A stretch of 64,000 nucleotides of DNA, taken from positions 1,240,001 to 1,304,000 of the forward strand of contig NZ_CP121659.1 of the NCBI RefSeq assembly GCF_029714365.1. The letters run 5' to 3'. A model generated the notes under the pieces. The model worked only from the letters and a program-made list of their open reading frames with translations. It ran no database searches and was not told where the DNA came from. A program made the position numbers and the translations under genes. Origin of the DNA: Sinorhizobium terangae. Lineage in GTDB: Bacteria > Pseudomonadota > Alphaproteobacteria > Rhizobiales > Rhizobiaceae. The first letter of the stretch is position 1, and each line of letters begins with the position of its first letter. Of the stretch, positions 41,473 to 49,799 are shown one piece after another.

Positions 41473-42384
41473 CTATTGGCTTCCTTCGGGCAGACCTCGG
41501 CCATCACGAGCCGAGTCCAGCCGTACAGAGCAACGGTCGGTTTCGGGTTCGTCTATGGCTGGTCGCTCATCGGAGGCGCCGCGTATTCCTTTGGGCTGTG
41601 CTCGGCCGGTACGAACATCGCCGGCAGCGGCCTGACTGAATTTGAGCGGCAGTCCTTCCTCCTCGAACTTCCTTACGTGCTGGTCGTAGTTTGGTGAAAT
41701 CGTGCCGAGCACGCGGTCCCAGAAGGAGAAATAGTTACCGTAGTTGTATCGAAATCCCGAATGATGCTGATCGTGGAAAGTCGTGCACAGCAAGGGGGAC
41801 GGATAACGCGTTGTCGATGAGGCGAAGTACTCGAAGCCACAATGTCCGATCATGCCGTTGAAATGCTCGAACAGCCTTTGTCCGATGAGAATCGCTGGCG
41901 GAAACGGCACGATGAAAACGATCACGCCTGAGAAGCCTTGCAATAGAAAATTGTCGAAGACATCCTCCGAATAGGTGCTCCAGATCGTCGGGGCGACGCT
42001 CTTATGGTGAAGTGCGTGCAGTGGGTAGAGCCACTTGGTGTGCAGCAGCCGGTGCATGAAATAGAACCAGGTATCGTAGAGAAACATGCACAGGACAAAG
42101 AGCGGTACCGCCGCCCACCAATTGAAGGTCCACGGTGCCGGTGCCCAGCCCTTTTGCTGGGCGTAGAGGCCGATGGTCAGCGGCAGGCAAGCGCTGAACA
42201 TCGAAGCCAGGCTCTGGCGAATCTCCGCATTGCGACGTTTGTCGGAACCGCGCCCCTTCTGGATCTTTCGCCCAGCATTGCAGTTGTTGACCCAGGTGAG
42301 GCCATAGCCAAAGGCGAAGTAGGTAACGACTGTCGTGGCGTAGAATCCGAACAGAAACAGAAGATGGAAAGTTTCGTCCGACAT
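41473..42384 (-). CDS. Sterol desaturase/fatty acid hydroxylase family membrane protein
   Basis: 303 residues from ATG 42384 (AGGTG upstream). It has about four membrane helices and the di-iron histidine clusters of the superfamily: HRLLH (residues about 112-116), HALHH (about 124-128) and HDQHH (about 205-209). It should hydroxylate or desaturate a lipid; the substrate is unknown. The last 40 residues are polar and probably cytoplasmic. An upstream in-frame extension has no support. Confidence 0.9.
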   Translation of the reverse strand: MSDETFHLLFLFGFYATTVVTYFAFGYGLTWVNNCNAGRKIQKGRGSDKRRNAEIRQSLASMFSACLPLTIGLYAQQKGWAPAPWTFNWWAAVPLFVLCMFLYDTWFYFMHRLLHTKWLYPLHALHHKSVAPTIWSTYSEDVFDNFLLQGFSGVIVFIVPFPPAILIGQRLFEHFNGMIGHCGFEYFASSTTRYPSPLLCTTFHDQHHSGFRYNYGNYFSFWDRVLGTISPNYDQHVRKFEEEGLPLKFSQAAAGDVRTGRAQPKGIRGASDERPAIDEPETDRCSVRLDSARDGRGLPEGSQ

Positions 42385-42784
42385 CGGCACCTGCAGCCCC
42401 CGAGCCAAAACTGCGCCGTCGCAACATGCCATGCCGGTTTGGCAATTCAAAGTGGAAACGCGCGCGTCGGCAAGACAGCGTCGCGGCCCCCGCGGACGAG
42501 CCCGATGCGTTCGGCCTGGTCGTCGTAGCGGGACAGGCCGCAGTCGGCACTACAGCTTCAGCTGTTCACGTTGACAAATCTAAATTTAGCGCTCTCTAAA
42601 CGTTGAATGAACGCAAGGCGAACAATCGCCAAACGGTTGCGGAACATTCGGAATTCGTGACATTGGTGTAATGCCAGCGCGTATGCATGGTTCCACGTGC
42701 AGGCCGCGACCACTAAAATCTGGGAGTTGAGCCCAGGCGATTGAACCGCCAAAATCTCTCGTGCCTAAATTCGGGGAGATGACT
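42385..42784. other. Intergenic region
   Basis: About 400 bp between the leftward hydroxylase gene and a rightward micro-protein gene. No convincing frame, RNA or repeat was found. Promoters for both neighbours must lie here. Confidence 0.5.
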
Positions 42785-42916
42785 ATGGACGCCGATCTGA
42801 CCGAGTTGTTTATGGGAATAGGTGCGGCATTGCTTGTGCTTGCGACATTGGTCGCGATTGCACCCGAGCTCGGAACGCCGACGGATACGATTGCAGTGTC
42901 TATTGCCTCTGCATAG
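42785..42916 (+). CDS. 43-residue membrane micro-protein
   Basis: ATG 42785 follows GGGGAG by 6 bp; an ATG two codons earlier abuts the ribosome site. The product is MDADLTELFMGI, then a hydrophobic helix GAALLVLATLVAIA, then a short polar tail. It is a likely single-pass inner-membrane peptide of unknown function. Short length limits certainty. Confidence 0.45.
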   Translation: MDADLTELFMGIGAALLVLATLVAIAPELGTPTDTIAVSIASA

Positions 42917-42976
42917 TAGGAGGTCTTTTCCCGCTGGCATTTCGACGTGTTGGTCGACCGGGTCGAAGCGTTGCAT

Positions 42977-43034
42977 TACAGCGCCCTCCGTCCAATCGAC
43001 GCACAAAGGTCGCTGTGGCACTTTGGATTGCTGC
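42977..43034 (+). repeat. Mosaic repeat, partial copy
   Basis: TACAGCGCCCTCCGTCCAAT followed by the inverted arm ...AAAGGTCGCTGTGGCACTTTG resembles the first palindrome of the family seen at 45164 and 63462. The second palindrome is missing. Confidence 0.65.
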
Positions 43035-43040
43035 GAAGAA

Positions 43041-43088
43041 GGTCCCAGAGCGGGGCAGAAGGGACTATTGGGGCGTCGCTCTGGGACC
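43041..43088. repeat. Inverted repeat, 12-bp arms
   Basis: GGTCCCAGAGCG and CGCTCTGGGACC separated by 24 nt. It directly follows the partial mosaic repeat. No T run follows on either strand. Confidence 0.6.
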
Positions 43089-43309
43089 TCGCGCTGACGT
43101 GGGCATTGGGGACAACCCGCCGTTGGCGCTCAACGGTTGCAATATGTGTCAGGAGGAACATTCCGCAACGGCCCTAGGACCTATGGCTGCGCCATTTCGG
43201 ACTAAGGTCTGATACACGCGCTTTTTGGCTGCCTTCGGCGGGGATCGCGGGAACACTCTTGAGCCCGACTGGTTCGGATTCAGAAGGGACTTTATTTGGA
43301 GTACTTCTG

Positions 43310-44098
43310 ATGAAAGGTATCCTCATAAAGAGCGCAATTGCATTGAGCCTGGGCGTCACCTACGTGCCGGCTCTCGCGCAGACCGAACAGCCGGCACAAG
43401 GGCAATCCACCGACTGCCCGGCAGGTACCGAATGTCCGCAGGGCGGTGCCCAGGGCCAGCAACCCGATGCGCAGGGCAGCCCAGATCAAGGTACCGGACA
43501 AGACCAGCAAGGTCAGCCCATGGAAGAACAGCAGCCTGGCGCTGAGCAAGGTGGGACCGGACAGCAAATGCAGCAGGATCAGCAGCAGCAACCCGATACC
43601 GGCACGCCGAAGCAACAACAGCAGCAAGATCAGTCAGAGCAGCCGAGCCAACCCGACACCGAACAGCAGCCTCCAGAAGGACAAACGGATCAGCAGCAAC
43701 CGGATCAAGGGCAGACCAAGCAGCAGCAACCCGATCAGGGGCAGACCAAGCAGCAACCCGATCAGGGGCAGACCGAGCAGCAGCAGGACCAGCCCACTGA
43801 GGGGCAATCGCAGCAGTCCCAGCAGGGCGGGACCAGTGGCGGCGATGTCAACGTGACGGTGGAGCAGAAGACCGAAATCACGCAGATCGTGAAGGAAGAG
43901 AAAGTCGAACCGGTCGACGTTGATTTCAACGTGACGGTCGGCGCAGTCGTGCCGGAAACCGTGGAATTGAGGCCTCTCCCGCAGCGTATCGTGAAGATCG
44001 TCCCCAGATACAAGGGTTACCGCTTCTTCGTCTTGGCCGATGGTCGGATCGTAATCGTCGAACCCTCGTCGCTTAAGGTCGTCGTGGTCCTGGCATAG
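43310..44098 (+). CDS. Secreted DUF1236 protein with Gln-rich repeats
   Basis: 262 residues from ATG 43310 (GGAG 8 bp upstream). A signal peptide (1-23, ending PALAQ) is followed by about 140 residues rich in Gln, Pro, Gly and Asp, including three tandem copies of PDQGQTKQQ-type units near residues 130-160. The C-terminus (about 215-262) is a DUF1236 domain with RPLPQRIVKIVPRYKGYRFF and GRIVIVEPSSLKVV. DUF1236 proteins are common, unexplained exported proteins of rhizobia. The low-complexity linker suggests an extended spacer in the envelope. Confidence 0.88.
   Translation: MKGILIKSAIALSLGVTYVPALAQTEQPAQGQSTDCPAGTECPQGGAQGQQPDAQGSPDQGTGQDQQGQPMEEQQPGAEQGGTGQQMQQDQQQQPDTGTPKQQQQQDQSEQPSQPDTEQQPPEGQTDQQQPDQGQTKQQQPDQGQTKQQPDQGQTEQQQDQPTEGQSQQSQQGGTSGGDVNVTVEQKTEITQIVKEEKVEPVDVDFNVTVGAVVPETVELRPLPQRIVKIVPRYKGYRFFVLADGRIVIVEPSSLKVVVVLA
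43690..43790 (+). repeat. Intragenic tandem repeat
   Basis: Three to four units of about 27-30 bp (CAACCCGATCAGGGGCAGAC with short variable ends) inside the DUF1236 gene, in frame. Unit length varies by one codon. Confidence 0.8.
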
Positions 44099-44253
44099 TG
44101 CTCACGAGGTCCGGTGCAGTTTGCAGCGAGCCTCGACTTCGCACCCAACCAATGCGATCTATCCGCCTTGACGCACAGACAGCCGGCAGGCTGGTGCAGC
44201 AAGGCGGCGGAACTTCTGGGCTTTGGTCTTGTTAGGCTGGTGAGGAGGAGCGC

Positions 44254-44487
44254 ATGCCACCGCCAAAAGAGATGGATTTTGTGTTGGCCAGTCTTCCCCT
44301 GAGGATAGGCACCTATGTCCCCGACGATCTCATCGAAGACTGGTTCGGTCCAGGCACCGGAATGAATCCGCTGGCTCCTGCAGCACTGGCGGAAGCTGTG
44401 TCTTACGGTCGTCGTTTCGAGTGTGAATTCAAGCATTATCCCGAGCGCAAGGAGGGCGTTTTCTGGAAATGGGTACCAGCGATCTAA
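44254..44487 (+). CDS. Hypothetical protein (77 aa)
   Basis: Start ATG 44254 with GAGGAGG 6 bp upstream. The protein is rich in aromatic residues near its C-terminus (GVFWKWVPAI) and contains VPDDLIEDWFGPGTGMNP. It has no signal peptide, and I do not recognise a family. It overlaps the next gene by 19 bp, so the two may be co-translated. Confidence 0.7.
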   Translation: MPPPKEMDFVLASLPLRIGTYVPDDLIEDWFGPGTGMNPLAPAALAEAVSYGRRFECEFKHYPERKEGVFWKWVPAI

Positions 44488-44669
44488 ATCAGGGCGCACT
44501 GGAGGCGAAGGCGATCGCTGCGGTCACCGAAGAACTTGAACGGCAGGCCGCAGAAAATCCCTCAAAACTCAGTGTCCGCCGAACAGGAGGCAAACTCACC
44601 GTCAATGGTGAAATCGATGTCGACGCGGTGGTGATGGTGGTCGTCGGATCGATGGCAGGTGGCCCCTGA
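44469..44669 (+). CDS. Hypothetical protein (66 aa)
   Basis: ATG 44469 lies inside the end of the preceding gene, in another frame. The product is acidic at its start, KAIAAVTEELERQAAENPSK, then LSVRRTGGKLTVNGEIDVDA and a hydrophobic VVMVVVGSMAGGP end. No family recognised; the beta-hairpin-like middle and the overlap suggest a small partner of the upstream protein. Confidence 0.6.
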   Translation: MGTSDLNQGALEAKAIAAVTEELERQAAENPSKLSVRRTGGKLTVNGEIDVDAVVMVVVGSMAGGP

Positions 44670-44832
44670 GAGACAGCATGACAGTCCGAGGGACCGACGC
44701 GCCGCCACGGTATTCACGAAACGGTGCGCGATGAAAGGGCCGCCCTGACTTGGGGCGGCCGCATCTGGAACTTATCCGTCGCAGCACCGTTCAGCCTTAG
44801 CAACAACTTAATAAGGACATGGAGGAGAAGCC

Positions 44833-45159
44833 ATGAACATCGGCAAGGTTCTCGCGACCGGATTAACTGTGGCCGGTGCCCTTATGGCCCTGCCATCTGC
44901 TTCGCCGGCCCAGTCTCTGGACTTGTATCTTGGCCCGGGCGGCCCCGACGTGCGAATGCGCGATCGAGATTATGACCGCGATTATCGTCGCGGTTGCAGC
45001 GAACGCCAGGCCATTCGCCGCGCCTACAGCCTGGGGTTGGACGATCCTGAGATTGAATCCGTTACCCGCAGGCAGGTTGTCGTCGACGGAGTCGGCCGCC
45101 GCGGCCGATATACGACGGTGTACTTTGCAAATCGACCAGGCTGCCCTCGCATAGGCTAG
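44833..45159 (+). CDS. Secreted small protein, unknown function
   Basis: 108 residues with a very strong ribosome site (GGAGGAG). A signal peptide (about 1-27, ending SASPAQS) is followed by a short Arg/Asp-rich stretch (RMRDRDYDRDYRRG). A folded-looking tail follows, SERQAIRRAYSLGLDDPEIE, then VDGVGRRGRYTTVYFANRPGCP. The tail resembles the small 'antifreeze/DUF-type' secreted proteins of rhizobia with two cysteines, but I cannot name the family. Confidence 0.78.
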   Translation: MNIGKVLATGLTVAGALMALPSASPAQSLDLYLGPGGPDVRMRDRDYDRDYRRGCSERQAIRRAYSLGLDDPEIESVTRRQVVVDGVGRRGRYTTVYFANRPGCPRIG

Positions 45160-45163
45160 GGCT

Positions 45164-45360
45164 TACAGCGCTGCGCGTCCAATCGGACGCGCCAAGGCCG
45201 CTGTAGCACTTTGATTTGCTGCATGATTTATCCTTAAATCGATTCCGATTTAAGGAATCATGCAGTAGAGCGGCGCGCAAACGCGAAGGTCGCTGTAGCA
45301 CTTGGAACCGCTGCATGATCTTGTCCTCAAACCGATACCGAGGACAAGAACATGCAGTGG
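45164..45360 (+). repeat. Mosaic palindromic repeats, tandem pair
   Basis: Two units. The first (45164-45275) has the TACAGCG...CGCTGTA palindrome and then TGCATGAT...ATCATGCA, whose inner arms are CCTTAAATCG and CGATTTAAGG. The second (to 45360) has a decayed first palindrome and a TTGTCCTC...GAGGACAA core. They are related to the elements at 47030 and 63462. Confidence 0.8.
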
Positions 45361-45535
45361 CGATCGTCTCCCGATCTGCCAAGCCGTAGGGCGTTGGGCG
45401 CCGAGCCAGGCCCGGGGCACCATTGGTCGCCAATTCTTGCGGGATCGCACCTTCATCGACTTCTGTGGACGTTCATGCCCGGTTCAGTCACGGCAGGGAA
45501 AGATCGCCCGATCGGAAACAGAATCGGTGAAATGA

Positions 45536-45994
45536 ATGAAGAAGGTCGGTGTATTCATCCTTGCGGCGGTTACGGCATTCACAGGCTACGCTCCGGCTCA
45601 GGCCATGCCCTTTGCGCCCGTATCGCAGTCCAACCCGAGCGGGATAGAACTGATCCACCATAGGCCATGGCACCAGGGCGGACCGCGTCACGGTTGGCAT
45701 GACGACGGGGTCCGTTACGGCCATTACAACGGTTATCGCGGTTATCGTTATCGTCGGGAAGGATATCGTCGGCATAGCGACGGATGGTGGTATCCGTTGG
45801 CGGCGTTTGGAGCGGGCATGGTCATTGGAGGCGCGATTGCAGCGCCGCCACCACCGCCTCGACGCGTCTATACCAATGCCAGCCGGGCTCATGCCGATTG
45901 GTGCTATGCACAGTACCGCTCCTACCGAGCGTACGACAACAGCTTCCAGCCTTATTACGGGCCTCGCCAGCAGTGCGTCTCGCCCTACTACTGA
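45536..45994 (+). CDS. BA14K family secreted protein
   Basis: 152 residues. A signal peptide (1-23, ending APAQA) precedes a His/Arg/Tyr/Gly-rich region (residues 40-82). A short hydrophobic stretch ([14 protein letters not shown]) follows, then the BA14K signature [19 protein letters not shown] with QQCVSPYY at the end. BA14K proteins were described as immunoreactive, lectin-like proteins of Brucella; many rhizobia carry several. It is likely periplasmic or surface-exposed. Confidence 0.9.
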   Translation: MKKVGVFILAAVTAFTGYAPAQAMPFAPVSQSNPSGIELIHHRPWHQGGPRHGWHDDGVRYGHYNGYRGYRYRREGYRRHSDGWWYPLAAFGAGMVIGGAIAAPPPPPRRVYTNASRAHADWCYAQYRSYRAYDNSFQPYYGPRQQCVSPYY

Positions 45995-46015
45995 GCGTGC
46001 CGAAGCTCCTCGGAT

Positions 46016-46114
46016 GCTTCCTTAAATCGCACCGAATTCAGGGATAAAAACATGCAGCAATCCAAAGTGTTGCAACGTCCCTCTGCGCGTTTGATAAAAC
46101 GCACGGCGCTGTAA
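46016..46114 (-). repeat. Mosaic palindromic repeat
   Basis: Inverted copy of the family: a decayed CCTTAAATCG...CATGCAG arm pair followed by TTGCAACGTCC and GCACGGCGCTGTAA. It lies between the BA14K gene and a convergent gene. Confidence 0.7.
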
Positions 46115-46157
46115 GTATCGCGTGATTTCCGGAATCGGTAGCAGTTCAAAGTGATTC

Positions 46158-46189
46158 CGCGCCGCACGTCTCAAAAGACGTGCGGCGCG
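46158..46189. repeat. Perfect inverted repeat with 14-bp arms
   Basis: CGCGCCGCACGTCT, CAAA loop, AGACGTGCGGCGCG. It lies 38 bp past the stop of the leftward gene at 46227, so it could terminate it, though no T run follows. Confidence 0.7.
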
Positions 46190-46226
46190 GTCTCATGCAG
46201 CAAGCGAACGCAGCGATTAAGAAAAC

Positions 46227-46442
46227 CTACTGTGCCGGAGCAGCTGGCTGCTGTGGCGTCGCGGGCTGCTGTGGCGTTGCGGGCTGCGCTGGTGCAGCGG
46301 GTTGCTGCGGCGTTGCTGGTTCCGTCGTCGTCGGAGCGGGAGTCGTTTCGGTTGTCTGTGGGCCCGACCCTGGCATCAGATACACTACGGCAAGGATGAT
46401 GAGTGCGACAACAATAATGCCGATGACCACATTTCTGTTCAT
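46227..46442 (-). CDS. Small membrane-anchored Pro/Ala/Thr-rich protein
   Basis: 71 residues from ATG 46442 with GAGGAG upstream. One N-terminal hydrophobic helix (VVIGIIVVALIILAVVYLM) is followed by a disordered tail built from PATPQQPAAPAQ repeats. Small proteins with this plan are common in rhizobia. Function unknown; the tail probably extends into the periplasm. Confidence 0.8.
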   Translation of the reverse strand: MNRNVVIGIIVVALIILAVVYLMPGSGPQTTETTPAPTTTEPATPQQPAAPAQPATPQQPATPQQPAAPAQ

Positions 46443-46640
46443 GGCGACTCTCCTCGGGTTGGTCGTCTCAATGTGAATATTGGCCCAGCATTCGGATTTT
46501 TCAACCAATAGAATTGAAGGCGTCTCCAATCTACCGAAGACTGCACCCGCGTTCTCAGGCCATGCAATGCAAGTGGTAGAGGGGTCTGCGACCAACACGC
46601 GCGAAACACGCATCGCGGGAGGTCACCCGCATTCAGCCTC

Positions 46641-46904
46641 TCATTCGGTCTTTGGCGGAGCGCGGCGATCCAAGAGTTTCTGGAAGATCTCCGCCTGCTG
46701 TTCCGCAGCTGAACGAATCGCGGCAAGATGGTCGAGCATCGAGCCGAAGGCTACCAGAATGAGCCCGCCGGCTATAGCCGGGAACGCCCAAGGGAGCACG
46801 GCCAAGAGGGTCCTGATATCGAGAGAGGGTATCAGCGTCATTGCCAGCAGTGCGAGCGTGCCGATCGCGATGACACCGCCCAGAAATTCGAGAAACTTTC
46901 CCAT
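46641..46904 (-). CDS. Small two-helix membrane protein
   Basis: 87 residues, ATG 46904 behind GGGAGGAACA. Two membrane helices (about residues 8-27 and 33-53) are followed by a charged, helical tail (LAAIRSAAEQQAEIFQKLLD). No family recognised. Confidence 0.78.
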   Translation of the reverse strand: MGKFLEFLGGVIAIGTLALLAMTLIPSLDIRTLLAVLPWAFPAIAGGLILVAFGSMLDHLAAIRSAAEQQAEIFQKLLDRRAPPKTE

Positions 46905-46982
46905 TGTTCCTCCCGTTTTCGATTGCCTTCGTGTGTTGCTCCCCAGTCCTAGTACCTGTCTTCCGGTTTATCCGGTCCTCAG

Positions 46983-47012
46983 AAAAAACCCCCGGTAGTG
47001 GGGCCGGGGGGC
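46983..47012 (-). terminator. Rho-independent terminator of the Omp25-like gene
   Basis: Stem CCCCCGG with CCGGGGG, 8-nt loop, and six T residues on the minus strand. It lies 120 bp past the gene's stop, beyond an inserted mosaic repeat. Confidence 0.8.
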
Positions 47013-47029
47013 GTCGATCAAAACGATCT

Positions 47030-47131
47030 TACTGCATGTTTCCTTAAATCGTAGCCGATTTAAGGAAACATGCAGTAATTCAAAGTGCTGCAGCGTTCTT
47101 TGCGCCTCTGACAGGACGCACGGCGCTGCCG
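47030..47131 (-). repeat. Mosaic palindromic repeat
   Basis: The core TTACTGCATGTTTCCTTAAA and its exact inverted arm form a 20-bp-arm palindrome. This is followed by GCAGCGTTCTTTGCG...GCACGGCGCTG. It is inserted between the Omp25-like gene and its terminator. Confidence 0.8.
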
Positions 47132-47134
47132 CCG

Positions 47135-47779
47135 TCAGAATTTCACCCCCACGCCGATCGTGAATTGATGCTGGTCGAGATCGACATCGACGCCACCGAC
47201 ATCCTTGTCGCCAAAATCGTTGTAGCGATACTCTGCACGACCGAAGACGCTGTCGGTGAAGCCGTAATCGACGCCGGCCCCAATGGTCCAGCCGTTAAAG
47301 GTCTCCTTCTCCTTCGGCGCGCCGGCAACATCGACGAAGCCGCGAGTTACCGCCCAGCCGCCGGTTGCGTACAGCAAAGCCTTTTCGTTCAAGGTGTAGC
47401 CGACGCGACCGCGCACCGATCCGGAGACGTCGGTTCCGACTTCAGTGTTCGCGCCGAAGACGTTGAAGGTCTTGTCGTTCCAGTTGTAGGCAACGTCTGC
47501 TTCGATACCGAGAACCCAGTCACCCTGCTGGTAGTTGTAACCGGCGAAGGCGCCGAACAGGCCGCCGTTGAAGTCCCTCGAGGCGCTTGCGCCGGGGACG
47601 CTTAAATCGCTGTTGAGCCATCCGCCGCCGCCCTGAAGGCCGACATAACCGCCGGTCCAGACGAATGTGGGGGCTGCTTCGACAACCGGCGCTGGTGCTG
47701 GAGCTTCCGTCAGGTCTGCTGCGTAAGGCGTTCCCGCCAGCAGCGACGCGCCGAAGATCGCAACAAGCACGGTTCTCAT
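47135..47779 (-). CDS. Outer membrane beta-barrel protein, Omp25/RopB type
   Basis: 214 residues from ATG 47779. A signal peptide (about 1-21, ending TPYAA) precedes a short Pro/Ala linker and an eight-strand barrel. The family features FVWTGGYVGLQGGGG, GAFAGYNYQQGDWVLGIEADV, GRVGYTLNEKALLYATGG and the terminal HQFTIGVGVKF (C-terminal Phe) are present. Omp25/Omp31/RopB proteins are major rhizobial and brucellar outer-membrane components. Confidence 0.93.
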   Translation of the reverse strand: MRTVLVAIFGASLLAGTPYAADLTEAPAPAPVVEAAPTFVWTGGYVGLQGGGGWLNSDLSVPGASASRDFNGGLFGAFAGYNYQQGDWVLGIEADVAYNWNDKTFNVFGANTEVGTDVSGSVRGRVGYTLNEKALLYATGGWAVTRGFVDVAGAPKEKETFNGWTIGAGVDYGFTDSVFGRAEYRYNDFGDKDVGGVDVDLDQHQFTIGVGVKF

Positions 47780-48053
47780 TCCCGATGCCTCCTGTTGTCT
47801 AGTCGCGAAGAGTATCAACTAATGGAGAACGAGTCTGCCAAAAATCAGTTCAGTCGAATCGCACGCAGGGCGCAAAGAAAAAACGGACCGGCGGGTTGGA
47901 TCCGACCGGCCCGTCCCGGAAAATCGCGGAAAGGGGAACGTCTCTGCGCGGGGCTGCAAAATGCCGCGCGAAGGGAGATCGATTGCCCGTTGATAATGCC
48001 TGAACGGCGATTTTGGAATTGACATATCGCGCACAAAATTTGACGTTATCCGC

Positions 48054-49094
48054 ATGTCACAACGCGTCGAAAAACAATCTCCGATTGAGGTCGTGGTCGT
48101 CGTCCTGCCTGAGTCGTCGATCATGTCGCTGGCCTCGGTACTGGATCCGATGCGCGCGGCAAATCGCGTGGCCGGCAGGCAGGTCTTTCGCTGGCGGCTC
48201 CTGTCCGGCGACGGAGAGGCGCCGATACTGACCTGCGGCGTTCCGATCAATGTGGAAGGTCGGTTCACAACCCCGCTCGGCGGCGACCTTCTCCTGGTGA
48301 TCGGAGGCTTCAATCTCCACAAGCATGCCGGCAAGCGGTTCGTCGCGACACTGCAGGAGTGCGCCCGCCATTTCGATATCGTCGCGGGAATCGAATCCGG
48401 CTGCTGGCTGCTCGGGCGGTCGGGGCTTCTCAATGGCCGCAAGGCAACCGCCCATTGGGAAGAACTCGAGGATTTTAGCCAGACTTTTCCGGCGCTTACC
48501 GTCATCGGCGAACGCTTCGTAACCGACGGCAAATATTGGACCTCAGGCGGCGCTTCGCCGACGTTCGACATGATGCTGCATCTGATCACCGAGCGGTTGG
48601 GGCCGGCTCTGGCGCTCGATGTGGCGAGCATCTTTGTCTACGACCAGATGCACAGCCCCACCGATGTGCAGCCTTTCGTGTCGCTCGGCCGCATCGAGGC
48701 GCGCGATCCGGAACTTGCCGGCGCGATAAGACTGATGGAACGCACGCTGGAGCGGCCGTTGACTGTCGCGGCGCTGGCGCGGCGGTTGTCCATCTCTCGG
48801 CGCAAGCTCGAACTTCTCTTTGCAAGGGGGCTCTCGATCAGTCCCGCCGCCTATTATCTCCGCCTTCGACTTCAGGTCGCGCACCGGCTTGTTCGCGATT
48901 CGGCGGTTCCAATACGGGACATCGCGTTGCGTTGCGGCTTCGACAGCCTCTCGGCCTTTTCGCGTGCTTACAGCCGCGAATATCAAGCGAGCCCGTTGAA
49001 GATGCGAAGTCTCACCCGCGGAGAAACTTCACTGCGCTCTGAGGTGGCCCGCGGTGGTGGAGGGAACTCCCTCCCGGTTTCAGACGCGGGATGA
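48054..49094 (+). CDS. GlxA-family AraC-type transcriptional regulator
   Basis: 346 residues. The N-terminal half is a DJ-1/PfpI (class I glutamine amidotransferase-like) domain with VVVLPESSIMSLASVLDP and GIESGCWLLGRSGLL, the cysteine being at the nucleophile elbow. The C-terminal half has two AraC helix-turn-helix units: VAALARRLSISRRKLELLF and IRDIALRCGFDSLSAFSRAY. Relatives control choline, carnitine, arginine or other amine catabolism. No such target genes are adjacent here, so the regulon is unknown. Confidence 0.93.
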   Translation: MSQRVEKQSPIEVVVVVLPESSIMSLASVLDPMRAANRVAGRQVFRWRLLSGDGEAPILTCGVPINVEGRFTTPLGGDLLLVIGGFNLHKHAGKRFVATLQECARHFDIVAGIESGCWLLGRSGLLNGRKATAHWEELEDFSQTFPALTVIGERFVTDGKYWTSGGASPTFDMMLHLITERLGPALALDVASIFVYDQMHSPTDVQPFVSLGRIEARDPELAGAIRLMERTLERPLTVAALARRLSISRRKLELLFARGLSISPAAYYLRLRLQVAHRLVRDSAVPIRDIALRCGFDSLSAFSRAYSREYQASPLKMRSLTRGETSLRSEVARGGGGNSLPVSDAG

Positions 49095-49098
49095 GGCG

Positions 49099-49398
49099 TC
49101 AGCGGGACGATCTCGCCGACACACTCGCTGCGCAGGCCTGTTCGAACTCCTTGACCGTTTCCGGCGTGTTGTCCTCAGGCAATACCGCGTCGGCGGCATC
49201 GGCCTGTGCAGCGGAATCGCCTTCATAGACATAGGACTGAATGTAATAGGCGATTTCACCCTTCCAGACCTTGCGGCCATCTATCTGCTCGCAGGCGACG
49301 GCGTGTTCGAAGTCCGCTTGCAAGTCGTCGACCGAGGCGACATTCGAAAGCGCGTTCGTGGGAGCCAGGAGCGAAGCGACGAGCAGGGCGGTAAACAT
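49099..49398 (-). CDS. Secreted small protein, unknown function
   Basis: 99 residues, ATG 49398 behind AAAGGACAG. A signal peptide (1-17, about ending TNA) leads to an acidic mature protein with two cysteines (HAVACEQIDG and FEQACAAS), likely one disulfide. No family recognised. It is convergent with the GlxA-type gene. Confidence 0.72.
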   Translation of the reverse strand: MFTALLVASLLAPTNALSNVASVDDLQADFEHAVACEQIDGRKVWKGEIAYYIQSYVYEGDSAAQADAADAVLPEDNTPETVKEFEQACAASVSARSSR

Positions 49399-49723
49399 GA
49401 TGGCTGTCCTTTTGACGCAGGCTGCGGTGGGAAACAGTTGGAGGGCTCGTTGGTTCCATTTGATAGAGAACGGATTGCGCGGTTACGGAAGGGCGAATTT
49501 CGCCAGCCCGAGCTTTATCCGCCGCGCGATGTGTATGAGCCACAGTTCGAGATTCGTCGAATGTTGGGCGTCGCCATATGGGGCGTGCGCCGAGGGGAGC
49601 CAAAGGGGCTTCGCCGTAAGCGCGCTGTCGCTATGAAGTTTCGTCATCACCCAAATGTCGCCTTTATGCGAAAGCAAAGATGACGCTTTACGTGAACTAT
49701 CTTCGATATATCGTTGATTTTTT
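49399..49723. other. Intergenic region
   Basis: About 325 bp between the small secreted-protein gene and tRNA-Lys. I see no supported gene, RNA or repeat. The secreted protein's promoter must be at the left end. Confidence 0.5.
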
Positions 49724-49799
49724 TGGTGAGCGCGCAGGGATTCGAACCCTGGACCTACTGATTAAAAGTCAGTTGCTCTACCGACTGAGCTACGCGCTC
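49724..49799 (-). tRNA. tRNA-Lys (UUU)
   Basis: 76 nt with CCA. Acceptor GAGCGCG pairs with CGCGCTC; anticodon loop CTTTTAA gives UUU. Confidence 0.97.

Larger units (their letters stand above)
42917..43309. other. Repeat-bearing intergenic region
   Basis: About 390 bp that hold a mosaic repeat (42977-43034) and a 12-bp-arm inverted repeat (43041-43088). The rest shows no coding signal. The promoter of the following DUF1236 gene should be near its right end. Confidence 0.55.

Noticed and set aside
43690..43790. Short direct repeats that could suggest a CRISPR array
   Set aside because: Units are contiguous, in frame and code for a Gln-rich peptide; there are no unique spacers and no cas genes.
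49054..49683. 209-codon plus-strand frame after the GlxA-type gene
   Set aside because: It is antisense to the small secreted-protein gene, which has a signal peptide and a better ribosome site.
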